Positions 8,555-19,100 of a stretch of DNA of 64,000 nucleotides are shown piece after piece (within the stretch, counting starts at the first letter, position 1; each line of letters begins with the position of its first letter). The notes beneath the pieces were generated by a model, which did no database searches, was not told the DNA's origin, and saw nothing but the letters and a program-made list of their open reading frames with translations. Position numbers and translations under genes: made by a program. The DNA is from Muribaculaceae bacterium (GTDB taxonomy: Bacteria; Bacteroidota; Bacteroidia; Bacteroidales; Muribaculaceae): positions 62,001 to 126,000 of the forward strand of contig JAFRRT010000026.1 of assembly GCA_017427945.1 (NCBI GenBank). The letters run 5' to 3'.

Positions 8555-10732
8555 ATGGCGAAGAACAGTAAGCTGACAGCGGCACTTAAAGAATACTTCG
8601 GCTTTGACACCTTCAAGGGCAACCAGGAGGCTATCATCGAGAATCTGATGGCCGAGCGCGACACATTCGTGCTCATGCCCACTGGCGGCGGCAAGTCGTT
8701 ATGCTACCAGCTACCCGCACGGCTCATGGATGGCATCGCGATTGTCATCTCACCACTGATTGCATTGATGAAAAACCAGGTTGATGCCATGCGCAGTTAC
8801 AGCGAGGAAGACGGCATCGCCCACTTCTTGAACTCCTCTCTCACCAAGCAGGCCATTGAAGAAGTGAAAACCGACGTGCGCAACCGCCGCACAAAGCTGC
8901 TGTATGTCGCCCCTGAATCGCTTACTAAAGAAGACAACGTGGCATTTCTTAAGGATGTGCCCATCTCATTCTATGCCGTTGACGAAGCGCACTGTATCTC
9001 GGAATGGGGCCACGACTTCAGGCCCGAGTACCGCAACATCCGCCCCATCATCAATCGCATTGGTGAGAGGCCCATCATCGCATTGACGGCAACCGCAACG
9101 CCCAAGGTGCAGCACGATATCCAGAAGAACCTGTGCATGACCGATGCCACAGTGTTCAAATCGTCATTTAACCGCCCGAACCTGTACTATGAAGTACGTC
9201 CCAAGACCAAGGACGTGGACCGCGAAATCATCAAGTTCATCAAGGCCAATGAGGGAAAATCGGGCATTATCTACTGCCTGAGCCGCAAGAAGGTCGAGGA
9301 ACTTGCCGAGGTGCTGTGCCTCAACGACATCAAGGCACTACCCTATCACGCCGGCATGGAGAGCGCCACACGCAGCGCCAATCAGGACGCCTTCTTGAGC
9401 GAGGATGTTGATGTGATTGTAGCAACCATTGCCTTCGGTATGGGCATTGACAAGCCCGATGTGCGGTTTGTTATTCACTACGACATTCCCAAGAGCCTTG
9501 AAGGATACTATCAGGAGACCGGACGCGCCGGCCGTGACGGCGGCGAGGGCCGTTGCCTCACGTTCTATTCGCGCAAGGACCTTGACAAACTCGAGAAATT
9601 CATGCAGGGCAAGCCCATCTCGGAGCAGGAAATCGGCAAGCAACTGCTGCTCGAGACACGAGACTATGCCGAGTCGTCGGTTTGCCGTCGCCGCTCGCTG
9701 CTGCACTACTTTGGCGAGACCTACGAGCAGGAGAACTGCGGCAACTGCGACAACTGCCTCAAACCCAAGAAGAGAGTGGAGGCCAGCGAGGAACTGCGAT
9801 GCGCCATCGAGACCATTCTCGTGCTGCGTGAACGCTTCAAACCCGAATACATCGCCCATGTGATGATGGGTGATGCAACCCCCGAAATCAAGGGCTACAA
9901 ACATGACGAGCTGGACATCTTTGGCGGCGCACAAGAACGCGATGAGAAATTCTTGATTGCCGTCATCAGGCAGGGTGTTTTTGCCGACTATCTGGCCAAG
10001 GATATCGAGAATTACGGTGTTATCAAGGTGACCAAAAAAGGAAAGGAGTTCTTGAACAGCCGGGAGAAATTCTGGATTGTCGAAGATAACGAATATACCG
10101 AGATGCTCGACGAGGAGATGCACGGTGGCGGCAGCGGTGCCGTTGACTCACAGCTGTTCAGCATCCTCAAGGACCTGCGCCGCAAGATTGCCAAGCAGAA
10201 CGGCTTGCCCACCTATGTCATCTTCCAGGAGCCCTCGCTCGATGCGATGGCGACCACCTACCCCATCACCCTCGATGAGTTACAGAACATCCCGGGTGTA
10301 GGTCCTGGCAAGGCCAAACGTTACGGCACGGAATTCATCGAAATCATCAAGAAATATGTCGATGAGAACGAGATAGAGCGTCCCGAGGACATGCGTGTTC
10401 GTACCGTTGCCAACAAGAGTAAACTCAAGGTGGAACTCATCACGGCCATTGACCGCAAAGTACCACTTGACACGCTTGCCGAGAGCAAGGACCTTGAATT
10501 TGATGAGTTGCTCGACGAACTCGAAGCTATCGTCTATAGCGGCACTAAAATCAACGTGTCCTACTACATTGACGAGGCCATCGACAATGACATCGAAGAG
10601 GAAATCTTCGACTACTTCAAGGAGAGCGACACCGACGACATCGCCACAGCCATGGAAGAACTCGGAGACGATTTTACCGAGGAGGAAATACGCCTCGTGC
10701 GCATCAAATTCCTGAGCGAAATGGGCAACTAA
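8555..10732 (+). CDS. recQ: ATP-dependent DNA helicase RecQ
   Basis: A 725-residue superfamily 2 helicase for recombination and replication-fork repair. Walker A is MPTGGGKSLCYQLPA, the DEAH box is VDEAHCISEWGHDFRPEY, and motif VI is QETGRAGRDG. The RecQ-Ct zinc site is present (CRRRSLLHYF, then CGNCDNC). An HRDC domain follows around residues 530-610. The protein is about 110 residues longer than E. coli RecQ; the extra acidic C-terminal tail (rich in DD and EE) is typical of Bacteroidota RecQ. It stands alone between its promoter and terminator. Confidence 0.95.
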   Translation: MAKNSKLTAALKEYFGFDTFKGNQEAIIENLMAERDTFVLMPTGGGKSLCYQLPARLMDGIAIVISPLIALMKNQVDAMRSYSEEDGIAHFLNSSLTKQAIEEVKTDVRNRRTKLLYVAPESLTKEDNVAFLKDVPISFYAVDEAHCISEWGHDFRPEYRNIRPIINRIGERPIIALTATATPKVQHDIQKNLCMTDATVFKSSFNRPNLYYEVRPKTKDVDREIIKFIKANEGKSGIIYCLSRKKVEELAEVLCLNDIKALPYHAGMESATRSANQDAFLSEDVDVIVATIAFGMGIDKPDVRFVIHYDIPKSLEGYYQETGRAGRDGGEGRCLTFYSRKDLDKLEKFMQGKPISEQEIGKQLLLETRDYAESSVCRRRSLLHYFGETYEQENCGNCDNCLKPKKRVEASEELRCAIETILVLRERFKPEYIAHVMMGDATPEIKGYKHDELDIFGGAQERDEKFLIAVIRQGVFADYLAKDIENYGVIKVTKKGKEFLNSREKFWIVEDNEYTEMLDEEMHGGGSGAVDSQLFSILKDLRRKIAKQNGLPTYVIFQEPSLDAMATTYPITLDELQNIPGVGPGKAKRYGTEFIEIIKKYVDENEIERPEDMRVRTVANKSKLKVELITAIDRKVPLDTLAESKDLEFDELLDELEAIVYSGTKINVSYYIDEAIDNDIEEEIFDYFKESDTDDIATAMEELGDDFTEEEIRLVRIKFLSEMGN

Positions 10733-10766
10733 TTGCCCTTGTTGAACACCGTCGAAGTACATTCTA

Positions 10767-10810
10767 ATATCCTGCCAAAGTAAAAAAAACTTGGCGGGAT
10801 ATAATTTTTT
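10767..10810 (+). terminator. Terminator after recQ
   Basis: ATATCCTGCCAAAGT pairs imperfectly with ACTTGGCGGGATAT across an A-rich loop, followed by six T at 10805-10810. Confidence 0.7.
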
Positions 10811-10881
10811 GCTCGTGCGTGCGTTACATTATAGTAAATAAGAATGAAAAAACGTAAAATATAGATTTCAAGCCAACTAAG

Positions 10882-12807
10882 ATGAAAGTTAAACTTTTGA
10901 TTTCTTCATTGCTGTTGGGAACTGCGATCCTCGCTTTAGCTAAGGGGGATCCTGTCCTCATGACCATTAACGGCAAAGACATCAAACTCTCGGAGTTTGA
11001 GTACCTCTACCACAAGAACAATCAACAACAAATCGAGAAGGAAACCCTCGAGCAGTATGTGGAGCGCTTCGTGCTTTACAAGCAGAAGGTTGCCGAGGCC
11101 GAGGCCGCAGGCATCGATACCACTCAAGCCTTTATCAAGGAATTTGAGGGATATCAGAAAGACCTCGCCGCACCCTTCATGACCGAAGATACCACTTATT
11201 TGTGGCACTTCATCAACGAGGCTTATGACCGCTACAAGAAGGAGATCAACATCGACCACTTCATGTTGCCGCTGGGTGAGACCGAAGCTGAAACGCAAGC
11301 CAACCTGAACCGCATGGACAGCATCCGTTCCTGCATCCTTGCCGGTGAAGATTGGGCAACCCTCGCAAATACCTACTCAAGCGACCCGTCCAAGCAACGC
11401 AATAAGGGCCACTACGGATTTGTCACTTCAGGAATGTTCCCCTATGACTTCGAGAACATTCTTTACAGCACTCCTGTCGGTGAAATTTCCAAGCCCTTCA
11501 AGACGCAATTCGGTGTTCACATGATCAGGGTGAACGAGACGCGCGACCGCAATGACGTTCATGCACGCCACATCCTGAAGCTCTTCCCCAGAGACAGGGA
11601 AGTGACCGAAGCCGACAAGGCGCTTTGCAAAGCTCAGATTGACTCTATCTACAATCTGCTGCTGGCAGGTGCTGACTTTGAGGAGTTGGCAAAGAAGGAG
11701 TCACAGGATGGCTCGGCCCGTCGTGGCGGCGACCTGGGTTGGTTTGGCCGCGGCCGCATGGTGCAGCCCTTTGAGGACATCGCCTTCAACCTCGCCGACG
11801 GCGCCATCAGCGAACCTTTTGAAACACAGTTCGGCTACCATATCATCAAGAAAGAAGGTCATGGCTGCCCCGCTCTCAGCAATATGCGCAATGCCATTGA
11901 GACCTCCATCAACAGGGACGAGCGCGCTAAGCTCATTCGCGACCATCGTCTGAATGACCTTAAGGCCAAGTGCAACTATCGTCTCAATCCCGAGCTGGAC
12001 GCTTTCTTGACCAATGCTTTGGAAACCAACGGCAAACTGGATTCGATCTTCGTGAACCAATACGTCAAAGGTTCCAGGATGCCCTTGTTCACCTATGGCA
12101 AGAACCAGACCGCGACAATTCAGGATATGGCTCCCGTGTTGAACCCCAAGACCCTTATTCCTGACATCAAGAAGGCCAAGGAACTGCTGCTTTCCAAGGT
12201 TGATGAAGTAGCCGAGAACAAACTTGCAGAATACAACGGCAGGGAAGCGGTCAAGAACAATCCCGAATACCGCAACTTGCTCAACGAATACAAAGACGGC
12301 ATGATGCTGTTCGAAATCAGCAACCGCCGCGTGTGGAAGGCTGCCAGCAAAGACTCAATCGGTCTGGAGCAGTACTATCAGGCCCACCGCGCCAACTACA
12401 CTTGGGATGAGCCCCACTTCAAAGGCATCATCCTGAGCGCCAAGAACGACAGCATCCTCAACTTGGTAAAGGCCGATGTTCAGCAAATGGCTACCGACTC
12501 CCTTACCGAGGCACTCCATAAGAAATACGGCAACGACATCCGTATGGAGCGCATGGTTGTGAAGAAAGGCGAGAACCCCTATGCCGATTATCTGGCATTC
12601 AATGTGGGTGAGAAACCCGAGCGCAAGAACTATCCCGAGTTCATCATTCTCCAGGGCGGTGTCATCAACCAGCCCGAAGAGATGGCAGACGTTCGCGGTG
12701 CCGTTACCAGTGACTACCAGGATGTGCTGGAACAGCGCTGGAAAGAGGAGCTTGCCCAGAAGTACCCTGCCAAGATCAACAAGAAAGTCCTCAAGAAGGT
12801 GAAATGA
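10882..12807 (+). CDS. Periplasmic peptidylprolyl isomerase with two parvulin domains
   Basis: A 641-residue chaperone with a signal peptide (about residues 1-20). After an N-terminal helical chaperone region come two parvulin (PpiC-type) rotamase domains: one around residues 110-215 with [16 protein letters not shown], and one around 220-330 with [18 protein letters not shown] and [10 protein letters not shown] long C-terminal domain of about 300 residues, rich in Lys and Asn, has no motif that I recognise. The layout resembles SurA/PpiD, which help outer-membrane proteins fold. A second, shorter SurA-like gene lies at 20986, so the genome has at least two such chaperones close together. Confidence 0.88.
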   Translation: MKVKLLISSLLLGTAILALAKGDPVLMTINGKDIKLSEFEYLYHKNNQQQIEKETLEQYVERFVLYKQKVAEAEAAGIDTTQAFIKEFEGYQKDLAAPFMTEDTTYLWHFINEAYDRYKKEINIDHFMLPLGETEAETQANLNRMDSIRSCILAGEDWATLANTYSSDPSKQRNKGHYGFVTSGMFPYDFENILYSTPVGEISKPFKTQFGVHMIRVNETRDRNDVHARHILKLFPRDREVTEADKALCKAQIDSIYNLLLAGADFEELAKKESQDGSARRGGDLGWFGRGRMVQPFEDIAFNLADGAISEPFETQFGYHIIKKEGHGCPALSNMRNAIETSINRDERAKLIRDHRLNDLKAKCNYRLNPELDAFLTNALETNGKLDSIFVNQYVKGSRMPLFTYGKNQTATIQDMAPVLNPKTLIPDIKKAKELLLSKVDEVAENKLAEYNGREAVKNNPEYRNLLNEYKDGMMLFEISNRRVWKAASKDSIGLEQYYQAHRANYTWDEPHFKGIILSAKNDSILNLVKADVQQMATDSLTEALHKKYGNDIRMERMVVKKGENPYADYLAFNVGEKPERKNYPEFIILQGGVINQPEEMADVRGAVTSDYQDVLEQRWKEELAQKYPAKINKKVLKKVK

Positions 12808-12840
12808 CCAATGTCACGTCAACTTGACTGAAATATCAAT

Positions 12841-12883
12841 TGTCTGGCGCACCCTCACTGCTGTGGATGCGCCAGACATCTTT
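12841..12883 (+). terminator. Terminator after the double-parvulin gene
   Basis: A perfect 11-bp stem (12841-12851 with 12868-12878) is followed by TCTTTC, a weak T-run. Confidence 0.75.
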
Positions 12884-12924
12884 CTGGAGCAGCCATAAAA
12901 CTTGCTGCTTTAGCTATTTATATG

Positions 12925-12932
12925 TATTTTTG
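12925..12932 (+). promoter_or_regulatory. -7 promoter element of the M16 protease gene
   Basis: TATTTTTG matches TAnnTTTG; CTTG at 12901-12904 is a partial -33 box with a 20-base spacer. The ATG follows 31 bases later. Confidence 0.6.
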
Positions 12933-12963
12933 TTGCCAAAATCTCCAAATTAAATAAAACGAC

Positions 12964-15864
12964 ATGAAAAGAATCGCTTTGATTGCCTTGCTTCAAGCCT
13001 GCCTCATGATGGTGGCAACGGCACAGGGAAATCCAGCCCTGCAGGTGCAGGAATTTGAGTTAAATAACGGTATGAAGGTATGGCTCAATGTCGACCACAG
13101 CCAACCCAAGGTGTTTGGTGCAGTGGTCGTGGGCGCTGGATCCGTCGATTGTCCTAATACAGGCATCGCCCACTACTTTGAACACATCATGTTCAAAGGT
13201 ACCGACGAATTAGGCACCATCGATTATGCCGCCGAACGCGTTTATCTCGACTCCATCTCAATGAAGTATGATGAGTTGTCACGCACAACCGACGATAAAC
13301 AGCGTGCCGCCATCCAGCATGATATCAACCAGTTGAACATCAAGGCATCGGAATATGCTATCCCCAACGAGTTTAATCGCCTGATTACCAAATACGGTGG
13401 TTCGGAGTTGAATGCGGGCACGTCCTATGATTTCACATTCTACCACAACACGTTCTCGCCGCAGTTTATCGAACAATGGTGCGAGCTGAACAGCCATCGC
13501 CTCATCCACCCCGTATTCAGGATGTTCCAAGGGGAGCTGGAGACGGTATATGAGGAAAAGAACATGTACAGCGACAACCCCGCTGCCATGATGCTGGAGC
13601 AGATTACCTCCAAGTTCTTTAACGGTACGCCCTATGCTTATCCCATCGTCGGCAGCACCGAGAATCTGAAGAATCCCAGGCTCTCGGACATGGACGCCTT
13701 TTATAAAAAGTATTATGTGGCATCCAACATGGGGCTGATTCTCTCGGGCGACATTGACCCTGCGACAGTGATTCCCGTACTTGAACGCACCTTCGGCAAC
13801 CTTGACCGCGGCATAAAACCCGTGCGCGAGAAGATTACTGCCCCAGTCATTGCCGGTCAGCCAGTGGAGAAATTCCTTTTCCCCATGCCCATCATCGGCA
13901 TGAGCGCCATGGTATTCCGTGGGCCCACCGAGTTTGATGTTGACGCCCCTGCCCTAAAAGTGGCGATGCGCCTGCTGAGCAACGACAACAACACTGGCCT
14001 GCTTGACGAGTTGACCAACAACAACCGCGTATATATGGCCATGGCCGAACACATGGGACTGAATCAGACCGGAGCCTTGATGGTCATGGTCGTTCCCAAG
14101 ATTCTGTGCAAGGTAAAGACTGCCGAGAACCTGTGCCTTGAGCAGATAGAAAAACTTATGAATGGTGAATTCAGTAACGAACAACTCGAAACCATCAAGC
14201 AGATGCTTGTCCGCGAGAATCAATCAGAGATGGAGAGCATCACCAGCCGCAGTGAGGTGATGGTAACTGCCATGTCGGGAGGCATGAAGTGGGACGACTA
14301 TATGAAACTGAGGTCCAGCGTTGCCGATGTCACCCGCGATGATGTCATCAAAGTGGCACGCACCTATTTCACCGACAACTTCTACAGGTTCCACAAGAAG
14401 AACGGCCGTTGCAAAGTGGAGCAGATTGCGAAACCGGAATACACGCCCGTGACGCCTAAACACGCCGATGCCAAGTCGCAATTTGCCACACAATTGGAGC
14501 AGGTCCCCGTTCAAGACGTAGCACCTAAGTTGATTGACATGGCCAACGATGCCACGAAGACGATCATCAATGGCAGCAACCTGCTGTACAGCAGCAAAAA
14601 TCCGCTGAACAACTATTTCACGCTTTCCATCAACTTCCATAAAGGCACCTTGCAGGACAAACTGCTTGAAGCGGCAGCAGAATATGTGACCCAATTGGGT
14701 ACCGACTCGCTTGACATCAAAACCTTTGGCAGTGCCATGCAAGCCCTTGGAGCCAAGATGGAAGCCGAGATTGACGAGCAAATGTCATCGATTATCCTGA
14801 GAGGCGACGACAACAACCTGGAGGCCACGCTGCTCTTGTTGAGTCATTTCCTTGACCACATGAAGGGCGACAACGACAAACTTGATGACATGAAGAGTTC
14901 GGCCGGCATCGATGAAAAGGCCTTCTGGGAAGACAACACCGAAGTATTTAGTGCCCTCGCATTAAAGGTGGCCAAGGGTGCACGTTCCAATTACCTCACC
15001 CGCCTTACCAGCAAGGAGTTCAAAAAAGTGAAATCTGATGAATTGATTGCCTCGTTCAAGCGGTTGTATGACTGCCAATATCACGTGAATTATTCCGGCA
15101 CACTTCCCGCAGAGCAAGTCGCTGCCGCTATCAACCGATTGTTGCCTCAACTGTCAGGCACACAGGACAATCCCATTCAAGATCTCCTGCTTGAAACGCC
15201 ACAAGAGCCCACGGTTTATGTCTTTGACATGCCCTCGTCTAGGCAGACCGTTTTGGGCCTGTACCGTCCTATCGTCGGTTTGACAAGTGATCGCGACAAG
15301 GCATGCCTTGAATTGTGGAGTGAATACTTTGGTGGAGGCATGTCCTCGGTTCTTTTCCAGGAGGTGCGCGAATTCCGCTCGCTGGCTTATGCATCACAGG
15401 GATTTACGTTAACCCCGTCGATGGCCCATTCGACAGCACCCATCGGCTTTTTGGCATATATCGCCACCCAGGCCGACAAGTCGATGCAAGCCATCAACCT
15501 GCTTGACTCCCTGGTCAATGACATGCCCATGAATGTGGAAAACTTCGAGATTGCCCGTCAGGGAATCCTTAACGACATCAACAACTCCTATCCAACATTC
15601 CGCGGCAAGCCCGCCACGGTGGCAAATGCCGAGCGCTATGGATACAAGTGTGACCCGAACACTGCGGCTGTGAAAGAAACTCCTACCTTGACGCGTGCCG
15701 ATATTGAGACAATCTATAGCCGCAACATCAAGGGACAGCCCTATCAACTGATGATTGTCGGAGACCTCAAGAAACTTGACATGAAGGCGTTATCTCGCTT
15801 TGGCAAACTTGTCAAGGTCAAAAAGGAAGACATATACAAGACCAAAGCAGACAAGAAAAAGTGA
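12964..15864 (+). CDS. M16 family zinc metalloprotease (pitrilysin-like), secreted
   Basis: A 966-residue insulinase-family protease with a signal peptide (about 1-21). The inverted zinc motif HxxEH is His70-Tyr-Phe-Glu73-His74, and the distal zinc ligand Glu lies in GELETVYEEKNMY (about 190-197). The first M16 half is the active one; the second half (about 480-960) keeps the fold but has no HxxEH, as in pitrilysin-type pairs. It likely degrades peptides in the periplasm. Its position between periplasmic chaperones fits a role in envelope protein quality control, but that is inference. Confidence 0.9.
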   Translation: MKRIALIALLQACLMMVATAQGNPALQVQEFELNNGMKVWLNVDHSQPKVFGAVVVGAGSVDCPNTGIAHYFEHIMFKGTDELGTIDYAAERVYLDSISMKYDELSRTTDDKQRAAIQHDINQLNIKASEYAIPNEFNRLITKYGGSELNAGTSYDFTFYHNTFSPQFIEQWCELNSHRLIHPVFRMFQGELETVYEEKNMYSDNPAAMMLEQITSKFFNGTPYAYPIVGSTENLKNPRLSDMDAFYKKYYVASNMGLILSGDIDPATVIPVLERTFGNLDRGIKPVREKITAPVIAGQPVEKFLFPMPIIGMSAMVFRGPTEFDVDAPALKVAMRLLSNDNNTGLLDELTNNNRVYMAMAEHMGLNQTGALMVMVVPKILCKVKTAENLCLEQIEKLMNGEFSNEQLETIKQMLVRENQSEMESITSRSEVMVTAMSGGMKWDDYMKLRSSVADVTRDDVIKVARTYFTDNFYRFHKKNGRCKVEQIAKPEYTPVTPKHADAKSQFATQLEQVPVQDVAPKLIDMANDATKTIINGSNLLYSSKNPLNNYFTLSINFHKGTLQDKLLEAAAEYVTQLGTDSLDIKTFGSAMQALGAKMEAEIDEQMSSIILRGDDNNLEATLLLLSHFLDHMKGDNDKLDDMKSSAGIDEKAFWEDNTEVFSALALKVAKGARSNYLTRLTSKEFKKVKSDELIASFKRLYDCQYHVNYSGTLPAEQVAAAINRLLPQLSGTQDNPIQDLLLETPQEPTVYVFDMPSSRQTVLGLYRPIVGLTSDRDKACLELWSEYFGGGMSSVLFQEVREFRSLAYASQGFTLTPSMAHSTAPIGFLAYIATQADKSMQAINLLDSLVNDMPMNVENFEIARQGILNDINNSYPTFRGKPATVANAERYGYKCDPNTAAVKETPTLTRADIETIYSRNIKGQPYQLMIVGDLKKLDMKALSRFGKLVKVKKEDIYKTKADKKK

Positions 15865-15893
15865 ATATAAATAAACTCTCGTCTAATATGAGT

Positions 15894-15918
15894 GGCCCTC
15901 AATGAGGGCCGCTTTTTT
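15894..15918 (+). terminator. Terminator after the M16 gene
   Basis: GGCCCTC pairs with GAGGGCC across a three-base loop, followed by six T at 15913-15918. Confidence 0.85.
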
Positions 15919-16136
15919 GTTGATAGTATAGACGCGTTTCTCAGCCATTTTGATAATGCACTGGCTGGAAACACCTCACTTTATCTTGTAGTTATGGGCC
16001 CTGATTTTGTTAATTTTCCTTATAATATTTGCATTTTTGTTTTTTTTGGGCTTATTTTGCAACTCGCTTTTGTGTTTAACCTTTTTTATGAAAAAGCAAA
16101 ACGGGCTTATTTTTTTTGTTTAAAAACGTTTTTGTC

Positions 16137-19100
16137 ATGTTTATGAGAATTAACCAAATTTTCAGCAATTCATGTATGGTTTTATGCATGTTGCTTCTTC
16201 CAACTTTAAACATGCGGGCTGAAATTTTTTATGATTACGCCGGAGGCGTTTATTATCAGCCAAACAACGACGGGACAACGGCAGCGATTGCCAACCCCAA
16301 CGGTGACGGTGATTATCAAGGAACCATCATTATTCCCAGCACCATCACTAATAATGCAGGAACGACTTACACTGTTACTTCCATTCTTGGAAGAGCCTTT
16401 GAGGACAGTCCTGAACTGATTTCGGTAAGCATTCCCGAGACGGTTAACGAAATTGGAGCCTGGGCTTTCGGGAATTGCCCCAAACTGACAAAAATTACAA
16501 TCAATGGAGGCATCGCCACCATCGGCAATAACCTATTTGAGGGCACCAATATTGAAGTTCTGATCTTGGGTAAGGATGTTACCAGTATCAAGAATTTAGG
16601 TGTCAATCCTTTGACCATTATATCCTATGCTGTTACTCCCCCCGAGTGCGACGAGAACACCTTCACAGGATATAATGCAGAACTGACCGTTCCTAATGAA
16701 GGCTACAATAACTATCTTGTTGCCGATTACTGGAAAAATTTCTTTGTCGCCGACTCCATTTCCCTGAATGAGGAAAACGTTTCATTATATGTTGGAGACA
16801 CCTATACCCTGACAGCAAATGTATTCTCAGTAAACTTGAAGGACCCGCACGTTGTATGGACGTCATCGGACAAGAACATCGCTATAGTCGATGCTAACGG
16901 AAATATCACAGCTGTAGGCGTCGGCGAGTGCGACATCACTGCCACATGTCAAAACGTGTCGGTAACATGTCACGTTACAGTGCTGCCCGTTCTGCCCGAA
17001 TCCCTCACTCTCAACTGTGAACATGAGTACGTCTTTATCGGTGACACTTTCCAACTGATTGCAACAATATTGCCCGATAACACTACCGACAAGACCGTCA
17101 CATGGTCATCAGGTGATGAGAGCATCGCTACAGTAGATAAAAATGGTTTGGTAACTGCGGTTGGCCTTGGCGAATGCATCATCACAGCAACTTGCCAAAA
17201 CGTATCGAATAAGTGTCATATCACGGTGCTTCCTGTCTTGCCAGTATCCATCACTCTTAATCATGAAGAGGCAAGCGTGTTCATTGGTGAAACTGTACAA
17301 TTGACTGCTACGGTGATTCCTGACAACACCACCGACAAGACCATCACTTGGACATCAAGTAACGAGAGCATTGCAACCGTTGACGATAATGGACTGGTTA
17401 CGGCAGTTGGCGTTGGCGAATGCGAAATCACTGCAACCTGCCAGAACGTTTCTGCAACCTGCCATATTACGGCACTGCCAATCCGGCCACAATCTATCAC
17501 CCTCAATACCGATGAGGAAAGCTTACTCCTCGGAGAGACATTCCAGCTGAGGGCAACCGTTCTGCCTGAGAACACCACCGACAAAACCGTCACATGGTCG
17601 TCTTCAGACGAGAATATCGCGACAGTAGATAAACATGGACTGGTAACAGCCTTAGCTTTTGGCGAATGTGAAATCACCGCTACCTGCCAGAACGTGTCGG
17701 CTACCTGTCACATCACAGTCCGGCCTATCCTACCCCAGTCCATCATCCTCAATACTGATGAGGCAAGCTTACTCCTCGGTGAGACCATCGAACTGACTGC
17801 AACCGTGCGACCTGAGAACACTACCGACAAGACCGTCACATGGACTTCCAGTGACGAGAGCATTGCCACTGTTAATGCTAACGGATTAGTGACCGCGGTT
17901 GGCGTGGGCGAGTGCGACATCACTGCTACCTGCCAAAACGTGTCGGCAACCTGTCACATCACGGTGCTGCCTATCCTACCCCAGTCCATCATCCTTAACA
18001 GCAATAATGAGAGTTTACACATCGCTGAAACCGTACAATTGACTGCAACAGTTATGCCCGAGAGCACAATCGACAAGACTGTCACTTGGTCATCGAGTGA
18101 TGCAAGTGTTGCTACTGTTGATGCAAACGGATTGGTGACCGCTGTAGGTGTCGGCGAGTGTGGCATTACCGCTACTTGCCAGAACGTATCGGCAACCTGC
18201 CACATCACAGTTCTGCCCATCCTGGCTCAATCCATCACGCTGAACTTTGACAGCACCATGGTAAAGGAGGGCAACATCGTTCAACTCAATGCCACTATCC
18301 TACCTGAAAACACCACCGACAAAACCGTTACCTGGTCATCGAGCGACAAAAGGATTGCTATAGTAGATTCCAACGGACTTGTCACGACCATGGCTCCCGG
18401 CGAGTGCGATATTACATCCTCTTGTTCGGCAGTGAACGACATCTGTCATATCTCGGTCATTGACCCTGCCGATATTACGATTCAAATTGAGGCTCCCCAG
18501 ATCTCGTCTTGCCTCCAAAACAAAGCCTCCATCAACATCTCGATGGACCCCATCCCGACCGAACTGAGAGCAGAATCCAGTGACACCACTGTGGCTGTTG
18601 TGCAGATTGAAGACAATATTTTGACCATCGAGGGTCTGGGTATCGGTTATGCCGATATCATCATCGGTTCACAAGACGGCATATCCCAATCAGACACCTG
18701 CCAAGTTAGCATATATACCTATATTGGTGATGCCAATGGTTCCGGCAATACAACTGTTGCCGATGTCACTTTCTTGATTGACCTCCTGTTGACCAACCAA
18801 CCATATAATTACTTGGCAGATACCAATGCTGACGGACGAAACGGCATAGATGATGTAACCTGCCTTATTGACTTGTTGCTTAACGGACAGAGCGAATGTG
18901 AGCTGATAGCTCCTCAGTCTTTGACCTTAAGCCAGCAAGAAGCCAACATCCCCATCGGAAACGCCATCACATTGACTGCTACTATTGAGCCCGAAGACGT
19001 ATATAATACTGTCATTTCATGGGAGTCCACCAACAAATCTGTAGCCACCGTGAATGATGGCGTCATTACTGCAAAAGGAATTGGCTCTTGTGACATTATC